DNA of 64,000 bases from positions 1,612,001 through 1,676,000 of the forward strand of contig JAPFFF010000015.1 of NCBI GenBank assembly GCA_039105265.1, read 5' to 3'. Positions within the stretch are counted from its first letter, which is position 1. The number at the start of each line of letters is the position of its first letter. Of the stretch, positions 30,453-39,822 are shown one piece after another. The position numbers and the translations under genes are program-made. The stretch comes from Tritrichomonas musculus (taxonomy: Eukaryota > Parabasalia > Tritrichomonadida > Tritrichomonadidae). The notes below the pieces were generated by a model. The model was not told the DNA's origin and did not search any database. It worked only from the letters and a program-made list of their open reading frames with translations.

Positions 30453-33400
30453 ATGGATGGTGCTCCTCTTTTACTTTCATCATCATCAATTCTTGACAAA
30501 TATGATCAATACGATTGCATTCACCAATCTCTCATTGATTTACATTACGAGCACTCAAAAGAAGAAGTTCATGAATTATTGATTAAAGCCCAAGAATGTC
30601 TTGAAAGCAGAATTAAAATCGATCTTGCAAATGAGATTTTTTCATTGATTTTGAAATGCTATTCGTGTTTCCCAAAAGATTTTATTCCAACATTTGTTGA
30701 TCTTTTTAAAAAAATGAAAATTAATTCGTTTTATCCAATCGTCATAACAATGGTCCTTTCATATTTAATACAAAACAATTGTTCAGATATATTGTCAGAA
30801 TATAACGAGTTTATTTTGAATTCTTTAAATGAATTGATTGATCAAATTGAAAGTTTTGATGAACCTCAAATTTTTGTATTTCAACATGAAATTCAAGAAC
30901 AATTCAAATTGAATTTATTATTAAATATCGCAATTGCATCAAATTTAAATGAAAAACGTTCGATAAAATTATTAAAATATTTGTTCAATCCAAAAAACAC
31001 AAAATTTTTGACTTCAAATGAAAGTGAATTGAAATTTCTTTTTAACAAAATTATTAAATCAGGATTGACTGACTTGATTATACCTTTGTTACCAGCTGAT
31101 ACTGAATTCTATTCAGCAATAAATATAAAAGATTTATCTTTTATAATTCCGTTAATTCCCAATGATAATTTTAAAAAGATTTTTCCACAAATTGAAAAAA
31201 TTTATTTAAAGTCATCAAAACTGGATTCTTCGTTTATTGAAGCTCTTTTCAAAAAGTGTGATGAAGCCAATATAGAATTGAAATCAATTGATAAAGCATT
31301 TCAATTTTTAACATTAGAAGAAGCAACGCCACAAATTGTAAACTATTCAAAAAAGTATGTCTTTTACCTTCCAAGTCTAGTAGCACAAAAATTTGCCAAT
31401 CATCCAGATCAGCAATTTGTGAATAAGTTTTTCCAAAGCAATAACATATACAATGATATTTATAACACGTCATTAGATGTAACATCTTCTGATTTTTATA
31501 TAAATGCTTTTTCTATTCTTAATGAATGCAAAGAAAGATCAAAATCAAGCATAATAATTAATTTAGCAAAAAACTTTGAAAAAAATATCAAAAAAGAAGA
31601 TTTTATTCGAATAATTGATGAAATCATAACTTCACTTTTTTCATCTCACCAAAATTTAATTGAAATTTATGTTCAATTTTTCAATAATCTTGATTATTAC
31701 TATAAATGTTCATTTTATGACAAGAATCACATAAACAAATTGATTAATTCAATTGTTGGGATGGAAAAGATACCTCATCATTCTCTAATGCAAGTAATTG
31801 ATCAAAACTCGATATATAGAGTTATCGGAAATTATACATTGCTGAATAAAGAAGCAAATGCGCGTTTGTATTACATTTACAAATTTTCAGGAGAGAAAAA
31901 AAATGATGAAATTCAATTAAGATTAAAAGTATTACAGCCAAAAAATGGTTTCAATTTACAATTGATCGATTTCATTAAATCAAGTGATTTGAATTCATTA
32001 TCTTCTATTGATGAAGATTCCCTAACATTTATACTAAAAGGATTAATTTTTGGTGAAGTTAATAAATGCATGATTTATGGATTAACAAAAGAAACAGTCC
32101 TGCCATTTTATGCAATTGCCTTAAGAAATTGGACGTTTGGCGATAATCACAATATTTTTGAAAATGAACAAAATACAAATTTGTTTTTAGAAGCAATGAA
32201 ATCTATGATTGATAATGAATCAAAGATTGCTGTTGAATCAATCAATTCAATTTTACACTCTTTTAAAAATAACAAAGAATTAAATAAATTTTCTGATGTA
32301 AAGATTAAAGTACTTGAAATTCTAATAGAATCCCTTATAATGAATAAGTGTGATATGAAAAAGACGTTTATCATCAAATATTTAAGTTCAAATATGGACT
32401 TTTTGAAATATATCAAAACCAATTTGAATGATTTGGTTCAATATATTGTCAAGCAAAAAAACTTCGAAAGCATTTTATTTATGGGAAAGTTTTTAACTCG
32501 TTTTCAGTATTTCAAAGAATCGTGCCACATTTTCAAAATACCAATTGATTATATTGATGAAAACAAATTAACCAATTTCTTTCTATTGTTAGAACACAAA
32601 TTAAAAAATATAAGCATTGAAGATAATATTTCAATTATTCGTTTCATATTCAACAAAATGATGATGAACAAATCATTAAAGAAATGTTATTTGATGACAA
32701 GACTTCTGTCAATTGATAATAATGATTCAATTTCAGATGTTGATTTATTCCATGAAGCACAAAGTGATTATATGAACCATCAAGATTACTTCTTAGAATT
32801 ATTCAAATATATTTATGTTTATAATGCTGAAACCAAAAAATATGTCAAAAAAAGAAGTTTTAATAATGATTATTTTGATTTCGAATTTGAACTTGGCAGA
32901 AATATTATTGACCATTTATTTCATTTAATTGAAATGAATCAAATGAAATATAAAGTTTATTTCTGTTTGAAAAGTATTGCATGTACATTTCTATTTCTTT
33001 TTGACAAGAATCCAACTCAAATTTTTGAAGCTGTTTCAATAGATATAGAAAACTATTATATTATTTTTGATGATAAAATTGAGAGTTTTAACAAAGAAAT
33101 TGAAGAAAGAGCTAAAACTGCAATTTGTGCCTTCTCATTTTTGATATCATCTTTGCATTCAAACAAAGTCATGGATGCATTTGTTAGTTGGTATTTTACG
33201 AATATGGAAAAATTTTCTGATATTCAAAACTATTGTTTTAATTATATATTTTTATCTGTTTTACGGACTGATGGATTAAAGAGACCAATTGTTGCTTCAT
33301 TATTGAAATATAACTATGATAAAGTCCTTATAAAATTAATGAAAAAAGATATTCACGATTCCATATTTCATGCCAATTATTATAAGTTATTCGCTTTAAT

Positions 33401-36359
33401 TCTTTATGAATTTTATGATTCTTTAAATAGTTTCAAAGATGATGACGTTCTTGCAATTTTGAAATTGATAAAAAAGGACTCGCCTTTTTGTTTTGATTTC
33501 AATAATTATATTACATTTCTGCCTTTAACAATAAAACCAATATCAGAAGAAGTATTAACAATTCTTCCAGAAAATGAATTAAATCCGATTCTTTGTGATT
33601 TCATGAAAAATATTGAACAAGTAATTCATTTCTGGATTAATTATAAAAGCAAAAATATAAAAGGCAATTGGTCTTATGATGATTTTCAAAGATTTAAGAA
33701 TGACACTAGTTTCAGATCTATCGATTTCAATGCAAATGACAACGATAATGCAAATGACAACGATAATGCAAATGACAACGATAATACAAATGACAACGAT
33801 AATGCAAATGACAACGATAATGCAAATGACAACGATAATACAAATGACAACGATAATACAAATGACAACGATAATACAAATGACAACGATAATGCAAATG
33901 ACAACGATAATGCAAATGACAACGATAATACAAATGACAACGATAATACAAATGACAACGATAATACAAATGACAACGATAATACAAATGACAACGATAA
34001 TGCAAATGACAACGATAATACAAATGACAACGATAATACAAATGACAACGATAATACAAATGACAACGATAATACAAATGACAACGATAATGCAAATGAC
34101 AACGATAATGCAAATGACAACGATAATACAAATGACAACGATAATGCAAATGACAACGATAATGCAAATGACAACGATAATGCAAATGACAACGATAATG
34201 CAAATGACAACGATAATACAAATGACAACTATAGCGATAATGAAGATGATAATACATTTTTAATAACTGATATTGGCGCCTATGAGTCCTTTAAAAAAAA
34301 TTATTGTGAAAATTATGTATTTAATATTTTCAATCACAGGTTTTTGTCAGATTATGATTTTAGCCATACTATTATTAAAACAATTGTTTTATTATTTGAG
34401 AATAAAGAAGATAGTGCTCAATCATTAAAGCTATTATTTGAAAATATAGATATGATTAGAACAAATGATCAAAAAGAAGGCAACAATACAGTTACTTATT
34501 TCAGCAGATTTCTATCAATTTTAGTTGGACTTTCTAAATTGGAAAATTTCAAAGAGCACTTTACAGATTTTTTTCAGAATCAACTTTATAAACTTGTGTT
34601 GCAGCCAAAATATATAAATAATGTTGAAATTCTTTCAAAAACTGCAGATATTTTAATCAGCCTAAATTTAAATTCAATTTCACTTCGTTGTCAGCATATT
34701 TTAGCTTTTATGCTATTAACGAAAAATGATGATATCATTTTTGAAGCCACAAAATTATGCTGGATTTATGTTTTGGATGAACTAATAGAAAAAAATATGA
34801 AAAATATCAAAGAATGTTTTCTTAATATCATAAGGAAAAAGAATTTACAATTTGCAAAGATTATTGATTTGATTACATTTATACCATCACTTTCCAATCA
34901 TTCCATGAATATAATTTTATTAGACAAGTTGTTCAATTCCGATTTTAATGATAATAATCCAAATAAGCCATTAATAATCAAATTAATAAATTTGTTGACA
35001 CCAAACAGAAAAAATTATGATTCAGATATTTTCTCTGATGACAAAGAATTAGAATTCGATCAATATCCACCAATTCCATCATCAATAATGGATTCAAATT
35101 CAATTTTTTGGAATTATTTTTATGAACATAGAACAAAAATTACTAAGATAATTGAAAATCATAATCTAACATACTTCAATGATGATTGTGAAAACGATCA
35201 AGATAATTCAACCGTATCTTTAAAACTATTTGATGAATATCCTCAACTTTTCCCATTTAGTTTTCGTTATAATTTGTTCTACAATAAAATAAGGAAAGAT
35301 AATGATTGTAATGAATCATTTCATTTATTAATTGATCGAAATAATGTTCTTGAAAGTTCTTTTGATCAATTAAAAACAGAAAGCTTACAAAACTGGAAAA
35401 AGAATTTTCAAATCGAATATATTGGTGAGAAAGGAAGTGATTATGGAGGCTTAAGAAGAGATTGGTTTACAGAATTATCAAGAGCATTATTTAATGTTGA
35501 TTTAGGTATATTTTCATTAACAGAAAAGATGACTTATCAGCCAAGCATTAAATCATATGTAAACTCACATCATCTTGAATTATTCAAATTTGCTGGCGCT
35601 TTTATAGCAAAAGCAATTATTCAACAAGAACATATCGATGCTGAGTTAACACAAGCATTTTTAAAAAATATTCTCGGTTATCCTGTTAAATCGGATAGCA
35701 TTAAAGAAATTGATGAATCGGTTTATAATTCACTTAATTTCATTATTAATAATGATCTCAATGAATATGAAGGACTTGAAATTTACTTTTGTGTTGATCA
35801 CGATAACTTTGGACATCATGAAACTTTTGAGTTCATTGAAAATGGAAGCCAAATCAGAGTCACAAATGAAAACAAGCTTGATTATTTTAATCATATGACT
35901 AATTATCATTCATCCAATTCAATTGAATGCCAAACACTGCACTTTTGTCAAGGATTCGATTTTTTAATTCCATTTAAATATTTGGGAATTTTCTCAACAA
36001 ATGAACTTGGATTGTTGATAAGTGGAAAATCTAAAATTGAAGTTGATGAAATCCGAAGAAACGCAATATATGGAGAAAGTTATTCATATGACTCGCCTGC
36101 TGTTGTTTTGTTTTTCAATTCGATTGCCAAATGGAATCAGTCTGATTTGGCAGGACTTTTAATGTTTATAACTGGATGTCCAAAAGTTCCAGTAAAAGGA
36201 CAGATGCCGATAAAAATTCAAACTGGAGGTGATAAAGATAATCTTCCATGTTCACATACTTGCTTCAATATTCTTTGCTTGCCAAATTATGATAATGAAG
36301 AAGAACTGAATTATAAATTCAAGCAAGCCATTAATGAAAACACTTTTCAATTGCTATGA
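30453..36359 (+). CDS. Large HECT-domain E3 ubiquitin ligase
   Basis: 1968 residues from ATG 30453; the 24-codon extension to 30381 starts at TTG and lacks an ATG. The HECT domain occupies about residues 1630-1968. It shows IEYIGEKGSDYGGLRRDWF and DWFTELSRALFN at the start of the N-lobe, FAGAFIAKAI, and the C-lobe LPCSHTCFNILCLPNY with the ubiquitin-accepting Cys at 1937. The QLL end follows the usual short tail. The N-terminal ~1600 residues are helical, armadillo/HEAT-like in texture, as in UPL1/HUWE1-type ligases. Residues ~1094-1261 are (N-D-N-D-N-A/T)28 encoded by an 18-bp minisatellite. It presumably transfers ubiquitin to unknown substrates in cytosol or nucleus. All key HECT residues are present. 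Confidence 0.95.
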   Translation: MDGAPLLLSSSSILDKYDQYDCIHQSLIDLHYEHSKEEVHELLIKAQECLESRIKIDLANEIFSLILKCYSCFPKDFIPTFVDLFKKMKINSFYPIVITMVLSYLIQNNCSDILSEYNEFILNSLNELIDQIESFDEPQIFVFQHEIQEQFKLNLLLNIAIASNLNEKRSIKLLKYLFNPKNTKFLTSNESELKFLFNKIIKSGLTDLIIPLLPADTEFYSAINIKDLSFIIPLIPNDNFKKIFPQIEKIYLKSSKLDSSFIEALFKKCDEANIELKSIDKAFQFLTLEEATPQIVNYSKKYVFYLPSLVAQKFANHPDQQFVNKFFQSNNIYNDIYNTSLDVTSSDFYINAFSILNECKERSKSSIIINLAKNFEKNIKKEDFIRIIDEIITSLFSSHQNLIEIYVQFFNNLDYYYKCSFYDKNHINKLINSIVGMEKIPHHSLMQVIDQNSIYRVIGNYTLLNKEANARLYYIYKFSGEKKNDEIQLRLKVLQPKNGFNLQLIDFIKSSDLNSLSSIDEDSLTFILKGLIFGEVNKCMIYGLTKETVLPFYAIALRNWTFGDNHNIFENEQNTNLFLEAMKSMIDNESKIAVESINSILHSFKNNKELNKFSDVKIKVLEILIESLIMNKCDMKKTFIIKYLSSNMDFLKYIKTNLNDLVQYIVKQKNFESILFMGKFLTRFQYFKESCHIFKIPIDYIDENKLTNFFLLLEHKLKNISIEDNISIIRFIFNKMMMNKSLKKCYLMTRLLSIDNNDSISDVDLFHEAQSDYMNHQDYFLELFKYIYVYNAETKKYVKKRSFNNDYFDFEFELGRNIIDHLFHLIEMNQMKYKVYFCLKSIACTFLFLFDKNPTQIFEAVSIDIENYYIIFDDKIESFNKEIEERAKTAICAFSFLISSLHSNKVMDAFVSWYFTNMEKFSDIQNYCFNYIFLSVLRTDGLKRPIVASLLKYNYDKVLIKLMKKDIHDSIFHANYYKLFALILYEFYDSLNSFKDDDVLAILKLIKKDSPFCFDFNNYITFLPLTIKPISEEVLTILPENELNPILCDFMKNIEQVIHFWINYKSKNIKGNWSYDDFQRFKNDTSFRSIDFNANDNDNANDNDNANDNDNTNDNDNANDNDNANDNDNTNDNDNTNDNDNTNDNDNANDNDNANDNDNTNDNDNTNDNDNTNDNDNTNDNDNANDNDNTNDNDNTNDNDNTNDNDNTNDNDNANDNDNANDNDNTNDNDNANDNDNANDNDNANDNDNANDNDNTNDNYSDNEDDNTFLITDIGAYESFKKNYCENYVFNIFNHRFLSDYDFSHTIIKTIVLLFENKEDSAQSLKLLFENIDMIRTNDQKEGNNTVTYFSRFLSILVGLSKLENFKEHFTDFFQNQLYKLVLQPKYINNVEILSKTADILISLNLNSISLRCQHILAFMLLTKNDDIIFEATKLCWIYVLDELIEKNMKNIKECFLNIIRKKNLQFAKIIDLITFIPSLSNHSMNIILLDKLFNSDFNDNNPNKPLIIKLINLLTPNRKNYDSDIFSDDKELEFDQYPPIPSSIMDSNSIFWNYFYEHRTKITKIIENHNLTYFNDDCENDQDNSTVSLKLFDEYPQLFPFSFRYNLFYNKIRKDNDCNESFHLLIDRNNVLESSFDQLKTESLQNWKKNFQIEYIGEKGSDYGGLRRDWFTELSRALFNVDLGIFSLTEKMTYQPSIKSYVNSHHLELFKFAGAFIAKAIIQQEHIDAELTQAFLKNILGYPVKSDSIKEIDESVYNSLNFIINNDLNEYEGLEIYFCVDHDNFGHHETFEFIENGSQIRVTNENKLDYFNHMTNYHSSNSIECQTLHFCQGFDFLIPFKYLGIFSTNELGLLISGKSKIEVDEIRRNAIYGESYSYDSPAVVLFFNSIAKWNQSDLAGLLMFITGCPKVPVKGQMPIKIQTGGDKDNLPCSHTCFNILCLPNYDNEEELNYKFKQAINENTFQLL
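33732..34235 (+). repeat. In-frame 18-bp minisatellite, 28 copies
   Basis: The unit (G/A)CAAATGACAACGATAAT is repeated 27 times almost without change except G/A at position 1 (Ala or Thr codon), with a 28th diverged copy. The 18-bp period keeps the host frame, so all copies encode ANDNDN or TNDNDN. It also keeps other frames open on both strands, which creates spurious ORFs of about 180 codons. Confidence 0.95.
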
Positions 36360-36799
36360 ATGAAAAATCGTTTTTTAAAATGGAATCAAAATTTTGAATT
36401 CTCTAAAAAATATTAAAAATTGAACGTATTTATTATTTATTTATTTTAACGACGATTCTATGTGATTTATCTGTATTTGAATTAGATGACATTATAATAT
36501 TTCTCCATATTACCAAAAACTTTTTCATATTTGAAATTGCTCATTCTAATATAAAGATTATAATAAATGTCATCATCACCAACTCAGTCCAATGGGATCA
36601 TTGTGTGCAGAATACATTTTCAATTGAGTCAATATTGACACCTTCAGTTTTTCTCGATATCATACAAAACGAAAAGTGTTTTAAAACCGAAATTAGCGTA
36701 TCCAAACACATCAAGCATTGACAAATGTATGTTAAAACCGAAAGTGTCATTATTAACTCGATTTTTTTAGAATGATTTTAGATTTTGAAATCAAATTTG
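36360..36799. other. 3' flank of HECT gene, nothing recognised
   Basis: AT-rich. GTTTTAAAACCGAAA occurs twice (about 36680 and 36733), otherwise no feature. Confidence 0.4.
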
Positions 36800-37013
36800 A
36801 AATAAAGTGCCCCAAAAAAATAGGGGTCTCATTCAATATAATAGGGGTTGACGATCAAGTTAAGAAAAAATTGAATATTTTTTCAGAAAATATAATTTTA
36901 AGAAAAAAATTTTTTTCAAATATTTTTTTCTCAAAATAAAGTTTTATTATCGTTTTCCCTTGAAATTAATTATTTTTTGAAACGACTCCCTATTTTTTGA
37001 ATCGACCCCCTTT
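36800..37013 (-). mobile_element. 214-bp TIR-type repeat, copy 2 (empty site for the 717-bp foldback element)
   Basis: Uninterrupted minus-strand copy of the repeat at 4690-5629. Ends AAATAAAGTGCCCC and (inverse) AAATAAAGGGGGTC are imperfect inverted repeats. The point matching the other copy's insertion reads ATAATAAAACTTTATTTTG with one target motif and no insert. Confidence 0.8.
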
Positions 37014-37429
37014 ATTTCTCTCTCTTTAAATAAAATTCAATTTTAAATAAATAATAAATAATTGGCAGCCAGTTTTACTTTGAATTCGTTGTTTGCTGCC
37101 TTGACGCCTGGATTTTTGTGATATGCCATTGTTTTTTAATCTTTCGAAAGTTTGTCATTGTATAAATGTCATCCAAGCCGATTTCAATGTGTGATTTTCC
37201 ACGAATGTGAGTGATTGACTGTTTGGTGGAACCGACATTGAAGTTCCCATTCAATTTTTTGTATCGTTTCTGACATTTCGAGCATTTTTGCCAGCGAACA
37301 AGTTCATGACTTCATCGAGGACTTCCTTAAACAACTTCAACTGTCCTGTCTATCGCCAACACAAAAAGTTCTCAGTTGAATGGTCAATGATTCCATTGTG
37401 TTTCAAATTGTAAACCATCAGCAGTAACG

Positions 37430-38099
37430 GAACAGTTTTAACGCCTCGTATCTTCGCATGTTTTATCAAGTTCTTTCAGCTCTTCTTTCAGATTCAGCAT
37501 CATCACTTTGGTTTTCCAATCATTTGTTTCGATCTCATTGAAATCTCAAATATTTCTTGAAAACCGTTTTTCGTTTTATGAAATAAAGATGGTTGTAATT
37601 CAATTTATGAAGGGCCATTGAATCAATCAACTTTTTCAATGAGTTGATTGTATAGAAATGTCGAGATGCATCAATCAGAAAGCCGCGTCATTGGAATCGT
37701 GAGAAGTTGTTTATTTCAATAATTGTTGAATGGCCATTCTATGTTTCTGATGGACTTTTATGGAGAGATGTTTCAAATCCATATAAAAAACCAGTGGAAG
37801 TTTGTCTCTGTAATTGTAACTCGAGTTGGAGTTAAGGATAATATGTAATCTTACGGGCCAAGAGTGATGGTTGATTTGACAAAATTAATTTGATTATATG
37901 AAGCTGTTGTTGAGTATATCGAAATTTGGATATTTTTGACAACATAATTTACAACATCGAGTAATCCTTCAATAGTTGAACCATAATAAATGCTTGTATT
38001 GGAATTAATTGAGAATATTCCATCATTAATATGAGATTCTTTTGGGTTTGGTATGAGATTAAGGATATTTAAATAAAAATGTATATTTCGTGATATCAA
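37430..38099 (-). pseudogene. GH20 beta-N-acetylhexosaminidase pseudogene
   Basis: The minus strand reads LNLIPNPKESHINDGIFSIN and later NTSIYYGSTIEGLLDVVNYV, the GH20 N-terminal domain. After TAA (37851) the frame goes on to SLTPTRVTITETN. After a one-base shift it reads FLYGFETSL, then NNFSRFQ, TGA, RGFLIDASRHFYTINSLKKL and SMALHKLNY, the unmistakable first strand/helix of the GH20 barrel. Further on, KHAKIRGVKTVP fits barrel strand 2-3. At least one frameshift and several stops are present, and the catalytic Asp-Glu pair is not visible. It is a dead copy of a host hexosaminidase that in life cleaves terminal GlcNAc/GalNAc. Sequence left of 37430 is uncertain. Confidence 0.8.
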
Positions 38100-39332
38100 C
38101 TTTGAAAATTTGAATATTTTATTGAATAATTGAATAGAAAATAAATGTTTTCATCTAGATTGAAGTACAAGGGTAATACATTAGTTATTTTCATTTTGTA
38201 TAAATTATAATTAATGCAATATTTTTAAGATTTTAGATTTTTGTTAAGATTTGACTTTTTTTATCCATTTGGATGAATTATCTCAAATGCTTTTTTTCAA
38301 ACGAATTCACATGTGAACCAAACAATATTGACTACTCAAGATGGTTCATCACGTTGTTGAGTATGTGATTCAACTCACCAATCTTGCCTAAGGGCCATAG
38401 TCAAAAGGAGAAACAAGGCCTAAATCAAAAAAACGCTTTAGCTGAAGTCTTTGAACAATCCAAGTCCAAAATATAAATAAATTTCATTAAAATATTTGAA
38501 TATTTTACAATGCTTAATGTAATACATGATTTAATGAAAATCTGAAATTAGAAATGTTGATCGAATCAAACAAAGAATAAAATCAGCTAAATAAAAACAA
38601 AATCTTCAAATGAGAATGGCTAACAATTTAAATTGTATAAGCTATTTGCATCTAAATGCACGCCAATATTTAATTAGAATGAATTCAGATTTATTGTGAT
38701 TATTTTTTATTTCAACTGCATATTATACTGTTTTTTGGTTATTTTTACCTATACTAAGTATTTGTGCAAAAGGCTTTGAAAGATATGTTTAAATCCCAAA
38801 AAAACAACTTTAAAATAATATCCATTCATCCATAATAGGTTTTTTACAAGGGCATTTATTCATATATCAGTAAGAAAGAATTGTACCTGTTTGGTTTGAA
38901 TCGACTCTTTAAACCATTAAATTTATTTTGATATAATAAAAATGTAAAAACATAACGCAACACAATTTGAGCTTCTGTCAATTCTGGGACTTTAAATTTT
39001 TTTCTATATTTGAAGTGGTTTTCCACAAGCTTTCTTTTAACTGTTTAACTCGATATTGAAATACCGATTTTTTTCCAATTTCGATTGAAATGGCCAAAGC
39101 CATACAACCTAAAAATGTTATTTCAACTATAAAAATATCGACTTTAATCGATATTTTCTTTTTAGTTTTGCACTTCTCACCTTGGCACTTGATTTTTTTT
39201 GGTCAATCTATTAAAACCGAGATGAAATATATAATTTTTTCTTAAATCTAATGATAAGAAACATCTTCAAACCATTTTTAAAAACTGTATGTAGTTAAAA
39301 AACCTTTTGTCTATTGTTTTATGATGTTTTTA
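38100..39332. other. 1.2-kb intergenic, nothing recognised
   Basis: AT-rich with no coding texture on either strand and no clear repeat ends. Confidence 0.45.
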
Positions 39333-39822
39333 TCATGTGCTGATTAGTGAATGCATTTCAGAATCAAATGTACTCCTATTTGTAATAATCAAAGGAGGAA
39401 TCCAGTCAAGGTTAGTAGAGATACAAAAAAGAGTAGTAATCCTCTTACCTGCTCTTTCAACTGAATGGTATGCAGTCATTTTTGCATATAAATTTCGAAC
39501 AACAAAATGTTGTTCTTTGTCATCAACGAAATCTTGCACTCCTACTTCATCTGAATTGAAGATGGAGTAGAGATGGGTGTGTTGAAGCTCAAACTCTAGT
39601 TGCTTGAAATAATTGCCGATCTCCTTTTAGAATCTAAAAGGAGTCAAAAAACTGTTTCGAAGTATTGTCCAAATTCATTTCTAATGATGTGGCGCAAAGT
39701 GTCTTTGAGAACATCTTTATGGAACTTCAAGTAAACAAAATTACTTATTTCATCAAATGTAACCCAATTATTGTTAAGATCATTATCAATATAGTTAAAT
39801 ATCATATTTGTAAATGATGGAA
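39333..39822 (-). pseudogene. DDE (pogo/Tc1-type) transposase relic, catalytic part
   Basis: The minus strand reads TNMIFNYIDNDLNNNWVTF and SNFVYLKFHKDVLKDTLRHI (a helix-turn-helix). After frame changes it reads IFNSDEVGVQDFVDDKEQHF and later GKRITTLFCISTNLDWIPPL and IITNRSTFDSE. 'FN-x-DE-x-G' with 'R-x-T-x-(L/F)-x-x-x-x-x-(L/G)-x-x-x-P-P-L-(I/V)-I' is the DDE_1 signature of pogo/Tc1-like transposases; the first catalytic Asp is in NSDEVG. At least two frameshifts and a stop (39333) break it. Its N-terminal part lies beyond a 2.9-kb insertion, at 42738-42872. Confidence 0.75.

Noticed and set aside
33676-34263. Three other long ORFs (about 176-195 codons, both strands) over the HECT repeat
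   Set aside because: They exist only because the 18-bp unit is stop-free in several frames; they have no start context and encode pure repeats.
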